Assembly (NCBI GenBank): GCA_003117195.1
Contig: BDSI01000028.1
Coordinates: forward strand, 529,001-593,000
DNA from: Eudorina sp. 2006-703-Eu-15
Lineage: Eukaryota > Chlorophyta > Chlorophyceae > Chlamydomonadales > Volvocaceae
Direction: 5' to 3'
DNA length: 64,000 nucleotides
Below, in pieces: positions 10,301 to 21,230 of this stretch. The notes under the pieces are model-generated. The model ran no database searches and was not told where the DNA came from. It saw nothing but the letters and a program-made list of their open reading frames with translations. A program made the translations under genes and the position numbers. The stretch's first letter is position 1. Each line of letters starts with the position of its first letter.

Positions 10301-13300
10301 ACTCCTACATACAACTAATGTACAGGCAGGCGCCTAGCGTAATGGATCCGCTGCGTCCATCCGCCCTCTCATCCCCCCCGCGGCCGCAGGCTCTTAATAC
10401 GGTACCCGCATCGCCGCCGCACCTCTGCACCACCGGCAACAGCAGGTCCGGCACGTTGGCGGCGCCGCCTTGCAGCACCGTTGACGCGGCCTGGGACGCG
10501 CGACCGCCGCCGCGACGCGTGTCGCCCCCCGTCCGCCACCCAGCAGCGCCGCTGGATGCCCCGCCGGACCCGCCCTTGCCGTCCTCCACCCTTGCCGTCA
10601 GCCGTATGACCGCCTCCGCCACGTAGTCCAACGACTCGCTCATCGCCGCCAGGTGCACGGCCCGATCCGAACCGCCTGAGGCTCGCAGCGAGGGAAGGAT
10701 GCGGCGTTCCGACATTTCTATGTCCTGCAGTACCGTACTCCTGAAGTGAATCATTCACCAAGTACTCAAAGAGGTACGGCAATCGGTGGGTGGGTGAGCA
10801 CCACCCTGGTGATGCATGGATGCGGCAGGGCGACAGGGGGCGTGCGGGGTGTCTGTATCAGCGGTTCAGCGCCGCAGGGCACTGCTCGCCGCGGCGGGGC
10901 AGCTTCGCCAGTGCGGCGAGGTGCGGCCAGTGTGGCCATACGGTACACCGGCCGCGCGAGGGTGTCACAGATCCGCCAGCAGGGGGGACGCGGGCAGCAA
11001 GCCGACCGCCGGGGTGCACCGGTGCGATACGTAGCGGCAGGAGGTAAACGACTCGGGGCGCCGCTGAGAGGGGGGTTCCGTGTTGTGGCCCCGGCCAGCG
11101 GGACTGATACGGAGCTCTGGTAGTATGCCCGAGGCTGAGGGAAAGGAACGCGCAACGTGAGCCCACCACTCGTCGCGTCCTCTTGCCGTCCTCCCCGTAC
11201 CACCCGCGTCTCGGAGCTGCTCCGCGACACACAAGGTGCTGGAACCCTCTCAGCGGCGCCCTGAGGTCCACCTCCCCTCCCCGGCGCAGCGGCTCTCACC
11301 CTGCCCGAACACCAGCCGCTCATGACCCGTGGGTCGTTCCCGCATCGCGAAGTACTGCAGCTCCAGCTCAGCGGCGTCGCCGTCCGCGCCGAAGCAGTAC
11401 ACCGGGCCCCGGCTGCTGCCGCTCGCCCCCAGCGGCCGCAGCTGCGGCGGCACCAGCAGCGGGCGCTCCTGCGCGGGCCATCGAGGTGCGACGACGCCGC
11501 TCAGCGCCCCCCACACACACCAGCGGGCCGCACCCGGCTCCGAACGTGACCGCCGCCTACGGCACCCTCATCTCTCGGCGGTCCACACTTCATGGCGGTG
11601 TGTGCTTCATGGTGGTGCGCCCCGCAATCGCGACCGATGCGCGGCAAGGGTCCAGGTCTACAGCCGGTACATACACGCACAGCCGGCCGCCCCACGTGGC
11701 AGGAGAGGCCGCCGCTTCACACGCACGGCTTCGCACGCCTCGACGCTCCTTCCCTCGCCCGGCGGTTCAGTCGCAAAGCTACATGCACACCTTGGCATGC
11801 GTGCCTGTGTCGACTGCTTCTCATCCACCCAACCCCCAGTGAGCGGTATCCGCGGCGCCACTTCCCCGCCCGCACATCTCCCATCCCTCGGAAATGCATC
11901 CCACCACCCACCCGCCCGCCTACACCCACCACCCACACCCACCTAGACCCCACCTGCGTCCTGAGGGACATGAGGAAGGCCACCAGGTCCGAGGTGGCGG
12001 TGGCGCCCCCGGAGGCCGGAGGGGTGGCCCCGGGCAGCGCGTTGGGCTGCGGCGCGAAGGCCACCGGCTCCCTCAGCAGCAGCGCGTCCCCCTCCGCCGC
12101 CATGGCCAGGCACACGTCGGACCGGCCCACCAGGCGGCTGGCGGGGCAGTCCACCGACAGCATCCGCACCATGTGCTGCGGCCGACGGACGGTCAGCGGT
12201 GCGGGTTGGGGTTTGGGGTTTGGGGTTTGGGGGTTGGGGGCCGAGGGCCTATGCGGGGAGCAATTCAGGGCGGCGCGACCAGCCGGCAAAAGGGGGCATT
12301 TGGCCTTGCTGGGACAGGCGCAGGTGACGGATGGCCCTTGCTGCGTGGCGCGTGTTGTGTGCCGCCTCACCAGGAAGGCGCCCAGCATGCGGTCCAGGAT
12401 GCGCTCCGCGATGGCGAGAAACGCCGAGGTGAAGGGCGGCAGGGCGGCCGCCGCCGCCATCAGCTCCTGGATCACACCCTCGATGAAGCGGGCGATGGGC
12501 ACCACGGAGCGTGGAGCGATGGACGACGTGGCGGCGCCGCCGGCGGCCCCGGCGGCGGCGGCGGCGCCGCCAACCTGCGTGGCGGCCGCCACGCCGAGGG
12601 CCGCTGCCGACACGGCGGCGCTGAAGCCCACCTGCGCTCGGAAGGCCTCCGCGTCCTCCAACGCGGCCGTACACCTGGTTTCGGAGATGGCAGGGGCGGC
12701 GAGCGGGGGGGGGTTCATCGCTGTGTGGCACTGTGGCACTGTGGCGGCGGGTAGCCCAGCGGTGTACCACAGAAGCTGAGGGCGAAATAAGGCCCACATC
12801 TGCTGGGTGGTGTGTGTCGCTGACTTTCAACAAACCACATCCCCGACCGCTGCGTCCTTCCTCCCTCGCCAACTGGGCAACACCCAAGCCAAGCGGGGTC
12901 CCATCCCATCCCATCCCATCCCATCCCAACCAAGCTCAGAACAACCCTTCCCCCCCCCTTGGGCGGCCTCATGTGCGGCCAGGTCCTGAGTCGATGGGTC
13001 CCCCGCTCTCGCGCCTGGGACGGGTGGCTCCATCCCCTGAACCCCGCGATGTCCACCCAGTCAGCGAAACGGCACCTTTCATCAAACTGGCGCTAGCTGT
13101 CCGGGCGATGATGACGGCGTTGCCGTGCGACGTTGCCGTGCGACGTTGCCGCAGCTGACCCATCTGACCCGCCCACCGCGCCCTTCCCCTTACCTCCCGC
13201 GCAACTCCACCCAGATCTGCGGCAGTAGCTGCTCCAGAACCACCTCGTCCAGGAAGTGCTGCAGCCAGCTGCTCACCACCGGCGGCCCCGAGGGCCCTGA

Positions 13301-16300
13301 GCCGGTCGGGGGAGCCGACGACGCGCCGGCGGCCGCACCGCCACCGCCGGCGCCAGCCCCCGGCAGGTCCGGCGGCAGGCGCAGCACCTCCTCGGCCCGG
13401 CTCACCAGCCGGAGCGCCGGCAGGTACACCTCGGGCAGCAGCTGGAGACTGCCGGGGTGGTCGCCTGCAGGGGGTTACAAAGAAACAGCCCAGACACACC
13501 GCGCGAGTGGGTTAAAATGAAGAGAGAAAGGAAACCAGTGGGAGTGGGGTGGTGGTACATGGAATGTAGGAGTGTGACACGTGGGGAGGTAGCAGGAGCG
13601 GGGATGAATGCGGGGTTTAGGGTTAGGGGATATGTTCAGATGCGCACGGACGGGTGCAGGTGCGTAAACGGTGTCAACGTAATGGCGCGAGGGGGGAGGG
13701 GGGGGGGTGGCAAGGAGGTTGAGCACTGGGGACGCAAGGCCGACGATGCCCGCCAGTCCCAGACCTAGGACCTGCTGTGCCGCCACGCCTGCGGACGCGC
13801 AGCCCCCACACAGAGGCCAGCACCTCTGCCTCAGCACCTTGAGCGGCCCGGTGGTTAGGAGGCAGCCCGCACCTCGTCCGACCCAGTGCCGCGAACATGG
13901 TGGTGTGGACGCATGCAACCTTGCATTGGCAGGCCTGGCCGGCCCTGGGTAGCCCTGGGTGGCCCTGGGTGGCCCTGGGTGGCCCGTGCACCCACCTAGC
14001 GCCCGCTGCACCAACGCGGAGAAGCCTCCCGCGTCCTTGTTGCCCGCGCGCAGGGCGCCCACCGCGCCCAGCTGCGACAGGGCGGGGGGCCAAGCGGATT
14101 TTACAGGAGTTCGGAATTTGTTAAAAATACTGACGGGGGCAAGGGGAGGGGCAGGGTTTAGGCACGGTATCGGCGCAGCGGTAGAGGCCGCTCTTGTAAC
14201 CTGGCATACATCAGGGGTTCAGGGCAGGTCGCCCCGATCCCGAGCCACCCCGCCAGCTCACCTGGGCCGCGTCCCCCGCCAGTCCCGGCACCGTCACGTC
14301 GAACCCGAACGTCAGCCGGCTGCCGCCCGGAACCTCTCGGCGGCCCGGCGGCCGCCGAGGAGCCGCCTGCGCCTGGGGCTGGGACTGGGGTTGCTGCTGG
14401 CCCCCGGCCGCCTGGCTCTGCGCCTGCTGTGCGGCACGTGCCCCTGCGGGAAGGCAGACAGGGGCAAAGATCTCATTTGCAGGGGGGTCGGGATCGGGAT
14501 TGGGATCGGAGTACTACAGCCAGATTCGTTGGGGACGCGGGGGGGGGGCAACGCGGATCCTTCTTCCACATCGCACGGGGGCGCCAGCGCCGCGCGTTGA
14601 CGCGTTGGTTGGTTTGTCTAGGCCTAGGCCCGAAAACGACGTCACTCGGGATCGGTGACCTGCGCACAACTCTCGGTGAAGGTCGCAATCCCAGGGTTGC
14701 ACCTCCAGGTTCCGATACGAGATACCGTGCCGAGCCGCATTCTATGCGAGCCGCGACCTTCCACCCGACCCCCCCCCGCAACGCCATAAAGCGTCGCAAG
14801 GACATGACCCCGGCCCCCCGCCCCTCGCAGCCCCACTGCATTCCCGCTCGCTGCCTGATCGAGGCCAGGCCCCCGGCGGCTCCCTCACCAGCCGCACCGC
14901 CCGCCGCCTGGGGCGGCCCCCCGCCGCCCCCCAGTGCGCTCTCCGCCAGGTCCGCCGTACGCTCCGCCAGCGCCGCCAGCTGCTCCAGGAAGTGGACCGG
15001 GTTGAGGTCGGCCAGCAGCGCCCGCACACCGCCCAGAGCACCCTCGTCCGTGCCGCCGCCGCCGCCTGTTGCGCCTTCGGCCCCGCGGGCCCCGCCGCGC
15101 CCGAGCCGCCGGGCGGGCGGCCGCATCCGGGCTGTCCCCGCCTGCAGCAGGTCCGCCAGAAGCTGCTGCAGCTCCTCCTGCGGTGGTGAAGCCCCAGGCG
15201 GGTGGATGCGTGAGCAACAGCGCGGCCGTAGAACTTACGCCCCCGAAAACTTACCTCCCATGGAAAAGCTGAGGCGATACGACATGATCACGTGAACCAA
15301 ACCCCAGAAAGCAACCCCGTCCTGGGAGCGAAGGCGTCGCCCCTGCCCCAGCGAGGCAGTCATTTCCATCCATGCCCCACACCCGTACCATGCCCCCTAC
15401 GCGTAATGGGGTCCGGTCAGGACACACACCGGGCAGGCCGCCCGCACCTGCATCACGTCCCACATCTTCTGGTACTCCTCCCGCAGGTACGCCGCCCGCT
15501 CCCGGGCCGTCAGGCCGCCGCCGCCGCCGCCGGCCGCCCGGTGCCGCCTCTGCAGCAGCAGGTCGCGCGGCCCGCCCGCCCCCGCCCCCGTCCCGCCGCC
15601 CCCTTGGCGCAGCGTCAGCAGCACGTCCAGAGCGGAGCTCTGGGTTGTGGCGGGGGCGTTGGCCAGCTCCACCAGCACGTGCTGCAGCCGCCCGAGGGCC
15701 TGGACGGCGGAGGGAGGACGAGCGCAGAGCAAACCCCGACACGCGGTGACGAAGAAGGGGGTATCTACTGGAGAGTATCTACTGGGGAAGGGGCACGAGC
15801 ACGGACCAGTGTGTCGAGGGCCCTGCAGAGGTTGTAGGATCCCCAGCGCCGGTGAATGAAGCTCGTAGGGGACAATAAGACGGAGGCAGGTGGTGCAGCG
15901 CGCGGCCGATCGCCGTACACGCATGCGCACAAACCCATGCATGCCCCGTGCTCAGCAAATACCGTGTTCCGAGCTGAGCGGTGCAGGGCGATGTGGCGCG
16001 GTCCTGGGGCTGGCTTGTGTCGGGTCACCGCTTCCGGCGCGGGGCTGCGCACAGCAGGGTGTGGTGCGGCACTGTTCAAACGACCCAGCGGGTCGGTCTC
16101 CCCGCAAGCTGCGGGGTCGCAGCACGAGGGCCCCAGGGCCCGCGGCGCGCGCACCTGGACGCAGGCCGCCGCCACTTGCGACACCAGCCGCTGCGCCAGC
16201 ATCCGCTGCGCCGGACTCGCCGCCGCTCCGGAACCGACGCCCAGCCCCGAGATGCCACCCTGCTCGCCGCCGCCATGCGCACCCGCCTGGCCCGAGGAGG

Positions 16301-19300
16301 CCTGCATGAAGGCCTCGATGCTCCGCCGTATGAGCGCGCGCATCTGCGAGGCGCGGAGTCGCGGGGCGAGTGAAGGAGGAGAGCGGGACCGGGTGTTTAG
16401 CAAAGGTACCCGGCCGACCCAAACCAATTACCACTGGTGTGTGTGGACCGGGACCGTGTGTGTTTAGAGAAGAGACCCGCCGGACCCAAACCAAGTACCA
16501 ATATACTTACCATATTAATGCACCGTGTGTGTGTGGCGTGGCGGGCGGAGGTTGTCCGGGTGAGTCGCAATGGGGGCGCAGTACAGGCAGTGTAGCCATT
16601 ACAGGCAGGTACGTGCAGGTGCTGCGGACTGCATGCTGCGAATGTGCGCGTCCCTAGAGTTTTGTTTGGCCCGTCAGCCCGGCAGCGAAGTGGTCTACGC
16701 CGGGTGGGACAAGTCCCCTCGCACCTCGGTGTGCGCGCGTTGCGCGACGTAGTGCTTGGCCTCCGCCACCCCGTCCACCTGCAGGGGCCGCAGCACACCG
16801 CGCCGCACACCGCCAACGCTGTGGGCAAGGTGCGGATTGAACCGCACAGCGCATGACCGCCTGGGGGAACCCATGTACGTTAGTTGCTTCAGGGCTGAGT
16901 AACGGCGGCTGATGGGTACCGTACACGGGTTTTTCCCGGGCGCAGCTGCGGCCCTTGCACGAGACGCGCTCCCGCATCGCCGCCGTCGAACACACATGCG
17001 CCTGGAGGCGCGGCCTTGATTGATTGATCGACGAATACACAGATGGACGGGTTTCTGGGCGGGTTTCTCATCAAGAAACACAGATGGACATCCAGACTGC
17101 ACGCAGACCACAGCATCGCCCACCCACCCACCTGCGCCAGACACGCCACCAGGTCCCGGGTGGAGACATGGCGCATGGACACATCCACATCCACACTGAT
17201 GTCACCGCCTCCGCCCGCCGGCCCGGCACCGGTGGCCAGCTTTGACGCTAGGGTCCCCGCGGCGGTGGCCGGCGCTCCTCCGGCTCCGGCTCCGCCGCCC
17301 GGTCCCGCCCCCGGTCCTTGCAGGCTGCTGGACCCCATGGACAGGGCGTTGCGCAGCTCCTGTGACGTCGAGCGGTTGCCTTTGAGCGTCTCCTGCAACC
17401 GGTAAACCCATCACCATGTCACCTTGCCATGCAGGCTGGCCCTCACAGCTCACTCGGAGCGCGAAGCAGTCTCAACGGCACCAAAGCTGACATGCCCAGG
17501 AGCCACATCGGCACCCAGCATGCGAGCGCGCCGGTGGCGCCTAGCTGTGCTGCGCAGATGGAGACGTGGAATGGGCACAGTCGCCCCCTGCTGCGCTGCA
17601 ACCTCCTAACAGTTGCTGACACACGCGAGCTGATGCGGAAGCAATCCTATGGGTCGGACGCCACTCGCGCCTTACCGTCACCAGCTTGTACGCCGGCTCC
17701 GGACCCTTCCGCCGCCAGCCGGGCACCTGCCGCCCCGGCTGCTGCAGCCCACTTGCCGCCGCCGACCCGACGCGCAGCTGCGCCCCGCGCGCTCCCTCCA
17801 CCGCCGCGAAATGCGACGCCGCGCCCCCGGCCCCAGCCCCGCCGCCAGCCGGCAGGCCGCCGAGGCCCATACGCCCCGGCGCCCCGGGCAGCCCAATGGT
17901 AACGGCGCCGGGCGCCGCGGCGGAGGTGGAGGCGCGCGCGCCGCTGAAGATGCGCGCCGTCAGCTCGTCCATCATCTGATCCTGGATCCAGCCCGCCAGC
18001 GACACCATGTCGGACCGCAGCTTCCGCAGGGCGCCCACCCGCCTGAGCTCCTCGTGGGCCAGCAGCGTGGCGCCTTCCAGCAGACACGACACGGCGCGGG
18101 GCCAGTCCTGTGAGGACCCGCGGACCCGGCGAAGAGGAGGCGCGGGGCGGACAGGTCCACGGGTTGCGCTTGGGGCCCCGGGAGCAGGGACACTGAAGCA
18201 GAAGAGGTAGGAATTGCGACGACCCAGATGGGAAAGCATGCAAGTTTGGGTGTCCTGCTCGCGCTTGTTTTGGTGCGGTGGTGGTGACGGTAGCGGTGGG
18301 CTTAGGTTTGGTGGATTCGGGAACAGCAGCATGCGCACGCGACTGGCAGCGTCCCAGGGAGAGCAGGGGGCCTCCGGATGGGCTGGATGCCAGTGGCGGA
18401 CTGACGGCGTTTGGCGGGAAGGGGCCAGGCACTGACCCGGGCAGTCAGGGCGGCGTCCACGCGCGCGGGCACATCCACGACCGTGCCGATGTCCGCCAGC
18501 AGCCGCAGAGATGACTCCAGGGACACCGTCTTGCGCCACTGCGGCGGCATAAGCCGGTCGGGAGGGCAGCCAGCGCCGTGACAGCCGCCTCAACGCCGAG
18601 CGCAAGGTTGGAAGAATCGCCCAGGAGGGAAAGGATTCACAACTTCAACGGCCGAGGCAGCGGCAGCGCAGCAACCTGGTTTACACAGTCGCCACTTCCG
18701 CATCCTACTCGACTCCGGGGATGCGGCTTCCTCGGCTCGCAGCATACACGAATGCATGCAGTACACATGCTGTACGTACCTGCGTAGTCAGGTACCTGGA
18801 CTGCGTCCCCAGCTGCTTGGCAGCATCCGCCAGCGACCGCTTCATCGCGTCCACCTGCGGCGCAAACGAGGGGCGGCCCACACGCGTCCCTCAGCACGCC
18901 GCCCCGTACCAAGCTGCCGCACCAGGACTCTGCACTGTAGCCCCATAGCGGAAAAATGGTGGCGATTCGCGTGCCCCATATGGCATGATGCCCAGCCGCC
19001 GTATCCCGGCTGGGGCTTCGCTGCCCTCTCTGAGCCAGTCAGTCGATCTGGCGTCGAGTGCCGCTCCGGCGCCGTGGAGTGCCATCCCAGTCACACTGCG
19101 CAGCCCCGGAGTACCTGCTCCTTAGAATCCTGGAAGAGGTGCAGGATCTGGGAGTAGTTCTGGATGGACCGCGCGAAGCCGGCGTGGTAGCCCTCCACCA
19201 CCGCATCCAGCTGGTACCCCAGGCGCTCCGAGGCCTCACGCAGCTGCGGGGTGAGCGGTGTTGTTGGGCAGGGTGCGAGGGCGGGCAAATAGCATGACAG

Positions 19301-19681
19301 ACCTTGGGACGGATGTGCGCTAGAGGCCGCACCTCCCTCACAGCTAGGGGGACATGGTCGCCGCCTTTCTCAAGCGGACAAGACCCATGGGCCAGTTCAC
19401 GCAACCGTGCAACCCCTGCCCACTTTTGCAGAGATCCCACGATATTGACCACCCTCGAACATTACCAGGGCGCCTTCGGTAGCTATACGCCTGAAGCGCA
19501 CCTCTTGCGTTAAGCCCTGCGGGTCTGCTGAGCTGAAGACCTCGACCACATGCTTCAAGGGGTGGAAAATCACGTCCCTATACTCCGATGGAACGGACTT
19601 AATCTCTTCATCCACAGCTGCCCAGTCCACAAGGGGACCCTGTCGGGCAGCACCTTCCATTTGCTCCCGATTTCCGGCCAT
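7362..19681 (-). CDS. SEC8: Exocyst complex subunit SEC8 (EXOC4), complete
   Basis: The model has 21 exons, 5' to 3': 19466-19681, 19115-19243, 18780-18854, 18437-18538, 17676-18107, 17132-17392, 16725-16778, 16155-16343, 15448-15699, 14889-15177, 14262-14443, 13996-14071, 13194-13464, 12371-12674, 11954-12175, 11300-11468, 10423-10675, 9645-9768, 8852-8996, 8106-8518 and 7362-7760. All junctions are GT-AG and in frame, giving 1518 residues, against about 1050 in land-plant SEC8. Plant-like SEC8 blocks appear in order: GYHAGFARSIQNYSQILHLF near the N-terminus, the DALTAR/DWPRAVSCLLEGA region, GAFLHMVRML, AAMSESLDYVAEAVIRL and the block PFLQPTKRAYVFGPL. SEC8 is a core subunit of the octameric exocyst, which tethers secretory vesicles to the plasma membrane. 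The extra length comes from Ala/Gly/Pro-rich inserts and a C-terminal extension of about 100 residues with a Gly-rich tail. Start: the ATG at 19681 opens the conserved N-terminal exon. Confidence 0.93.
8524..8574. repeat. 15-bp tandem repeat in a SEC8 intron
   Basis: Three to four copies of GGTCAGGAGGTTGCG lie immediately beside the 8518 exon edge, in the SEC8 intron 8519-8851. Confidence 0.9.
9777..9810. repeat. GGTGC pentanucleotide repeat in a SEC8 intron
   Basis: About six GGTGC units lie just upstream (in transcript sense) of the acceptor of exon 9645-9768. Confidence 0.9.
12208..12240. repeat. TTTGGGG heptamer repeat in a SEC8 intron
   Basis: Four units of a G-rich heptamer lie in the SEC8 intron 12176-12370. 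They resemble telomere-type repeats but differ from the TTTTAGGG unit of chlamydomonadalean telomeres. Confidence 0.85.
12896..12927. repeat. ATCCC pentanucleotide repeat in a SEC8 intron
   Basis: Five CATCC units lie in the SEC8 intron 12675-13193. Confidence 0.9.
13949..13986. repeat. 11-bp tandem repeat in a SEC8 intron
   Basis: About four copies of a GGCCCTGGGTA/G unit lie close to the splice donor of exon 13996-14071. Confidence 0.88.
16385..16500. repeat. Diverged 65-bp tandem duplication in a SEC8 intron
   Basis: Two related blocks, 16385-16433 and 16450-16500, share the order GGGACCG..., GTTTAG..., ACCCG, CCGACCCAAACCAA and TACC. They lie in the intron between exons 16155-16343 and 16725-16778. 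The blocks also resemble the dispersed TTTCTT/TAAACACA element noted elsewhere. Confidence 0.75.
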
Positions 19682-21230
19682 GCCAGCACCCTAATCATTT
19701 GCTACATCAAATTGCCTGCAAGATGTGTAAGAAGTCATTGTATGCAACCGTCATGCATATATGTTTGACGCCGGCTCCACTAACGGCCATATCGTGCACA
19801 ATAGTTCTGGGTAATAAGGCAAAATTCAGCAGATAACAAAGCGTATAAAGTGTGCCTGGATACAGACTGTATTTCAGCAATCATTAAAATGCTCAAATTA
19901 TGGCTGTCTCAGGTCATGTAAGTCTTACTGATCCCCTCCAATGTAAAAACAATGAACAAAAGAATTGCAGGGTTGTCACAGCAGGTTCTTACAAATGCCG
20001 TGTACGACGACGTTTTGACTCCCTCCCGCAGTCCAACTGTCAAGCAACTGGATGGCAAGCCGCTTCTCAGCCAGGTCTGTGCTCGACACGGTAAATCATA
20101 ACCTTTGGAAGTCATCTGCCTTCATCAATGAGGACATAACATGCCCTTTCGTAACTAGTGACGACGAGGGGCCCGTTTGCTGCTGTTTGCTGTAGTCGCC
20201 GCGACAGTGATCTCCATGAACATAACCGTGTGCGAACTTGGCGCACCAGGACTGGCTGTCAGAGGTGCCAGGCTGCCAGCGCGTGCAGGGTGCTGCCGAC
20301 TCGCGTGCCCTGCCGTCCTTCCTGAGTCGATGAGCTTGTCCTCATACGGCGGCAGGCTCTGCGAGCTCACTGGGGGCGGCTTTGGGTTCCGCGCCGTGGG
20401 AGCAACATGGGGCCCTAGTGAGGACATCCGTGGACACCAGCCCCGTGAGCTGCGGAGGCACGAAGTGACAGCTGGAGTTTCCAAAGTGCGGATGAAACAG
20501 TTGGTTGGTCGTGGTCTACGCGCCAGTGCGGCTCCGTTGCGCATCCGCGGTGAACCAGCGGCAGAGGTGGATCCAGTGGATCCGTCCAAGTACTCTCGCG
20601 CCGTGCGATCAGCGGTTGTACCCAACCTTAATCCTCACTCGATTTATCAGCAAGCAGCAAATGTGGTGGCATGCTTACTGCTACGTCAAATGTGGGCCTG
20701 GCGTGCAGGCTGTAGACACCGACTGGCCCGAGCAATTGAGTTGTTCCAAGTCCCGCCGGCAATCCCAGTGATCCGTGCCTGCCTCGAGCACCGAACGTCA
20801 CGCCTCTGTCCACCCACTGCCGGCCAGTGAGAAATAAAGCTCGCAGGCTGTCACATGCAATGGGTTTCGCGGTGCTGCTGCGTTGTTCCTAAACGGAGCG
20901 AGCAAAACGAACCCAACGCTGTAAAGCAAAATTCCCTTTCGCAGCTTGCGACCCACAGCTCCTCAACCTCGCGGCGGACCCCGCCTGTTCCCAAGCACAT
21001 CAACGCCCTGGCACCACTGGATCGCAGCCATTTACGCGGAGTCGGGAGCACGCGACAGCCTGAAGTCGTGCGCCGACCCGTCTTTGCAGCGGACGCCCCG
21101 CGACTTGCCAAACTGCCCACGCGGGTCGTCGTGTCCACCGAAGGACACCGCCAGCGGACCCCACCGCCGACCACCCGGTGCTGCGCCTTCCTGTTGCCGG
21201 CCACGAGTCGGCCCCTAGTGGCGCGGCCGC
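19682..21230. other. Divergent upstream region between SEC8 and the J/CS gene
   Basis: This 1.55-kb stretch separates two genes transcribed away from each other. The part near SEC8 (19690-20160) is clearly more AT-rich than the genes and has a TATA-like TATAAAG at 19844-19850 on the + strand. A 217-codon open frame at 20177-20830 (+) has no recognisable domain, and an overlapping 156-codon frame runs on the other strand. I do not call either a gene. The region should hold both promoters and 5' UTRs. Confidence 0.6.

Noticed and set aside
10676..10724. A longer version of the SEC8 exon starting at 10724
   Set aside because: It is open and has an acceptor, but it breaks the frame with the previous exon (11300-11468). 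Starting at 10675, after a good CCTCAG acceptor, restores frame and improves the family match.
12208..12240. TTTGGGG units as an interstitial telomere
   Set aside because: The unit differs from the TTTTAGGG telomere of these algae, and the tract is short and intronic.
20833..20839. AATAAAG as a polyadenylation signal for the 217-codon frame
   Set aside because: Nuclear genes of volvocine algae use TGTAA, and the frame itself is not supported as a gene.
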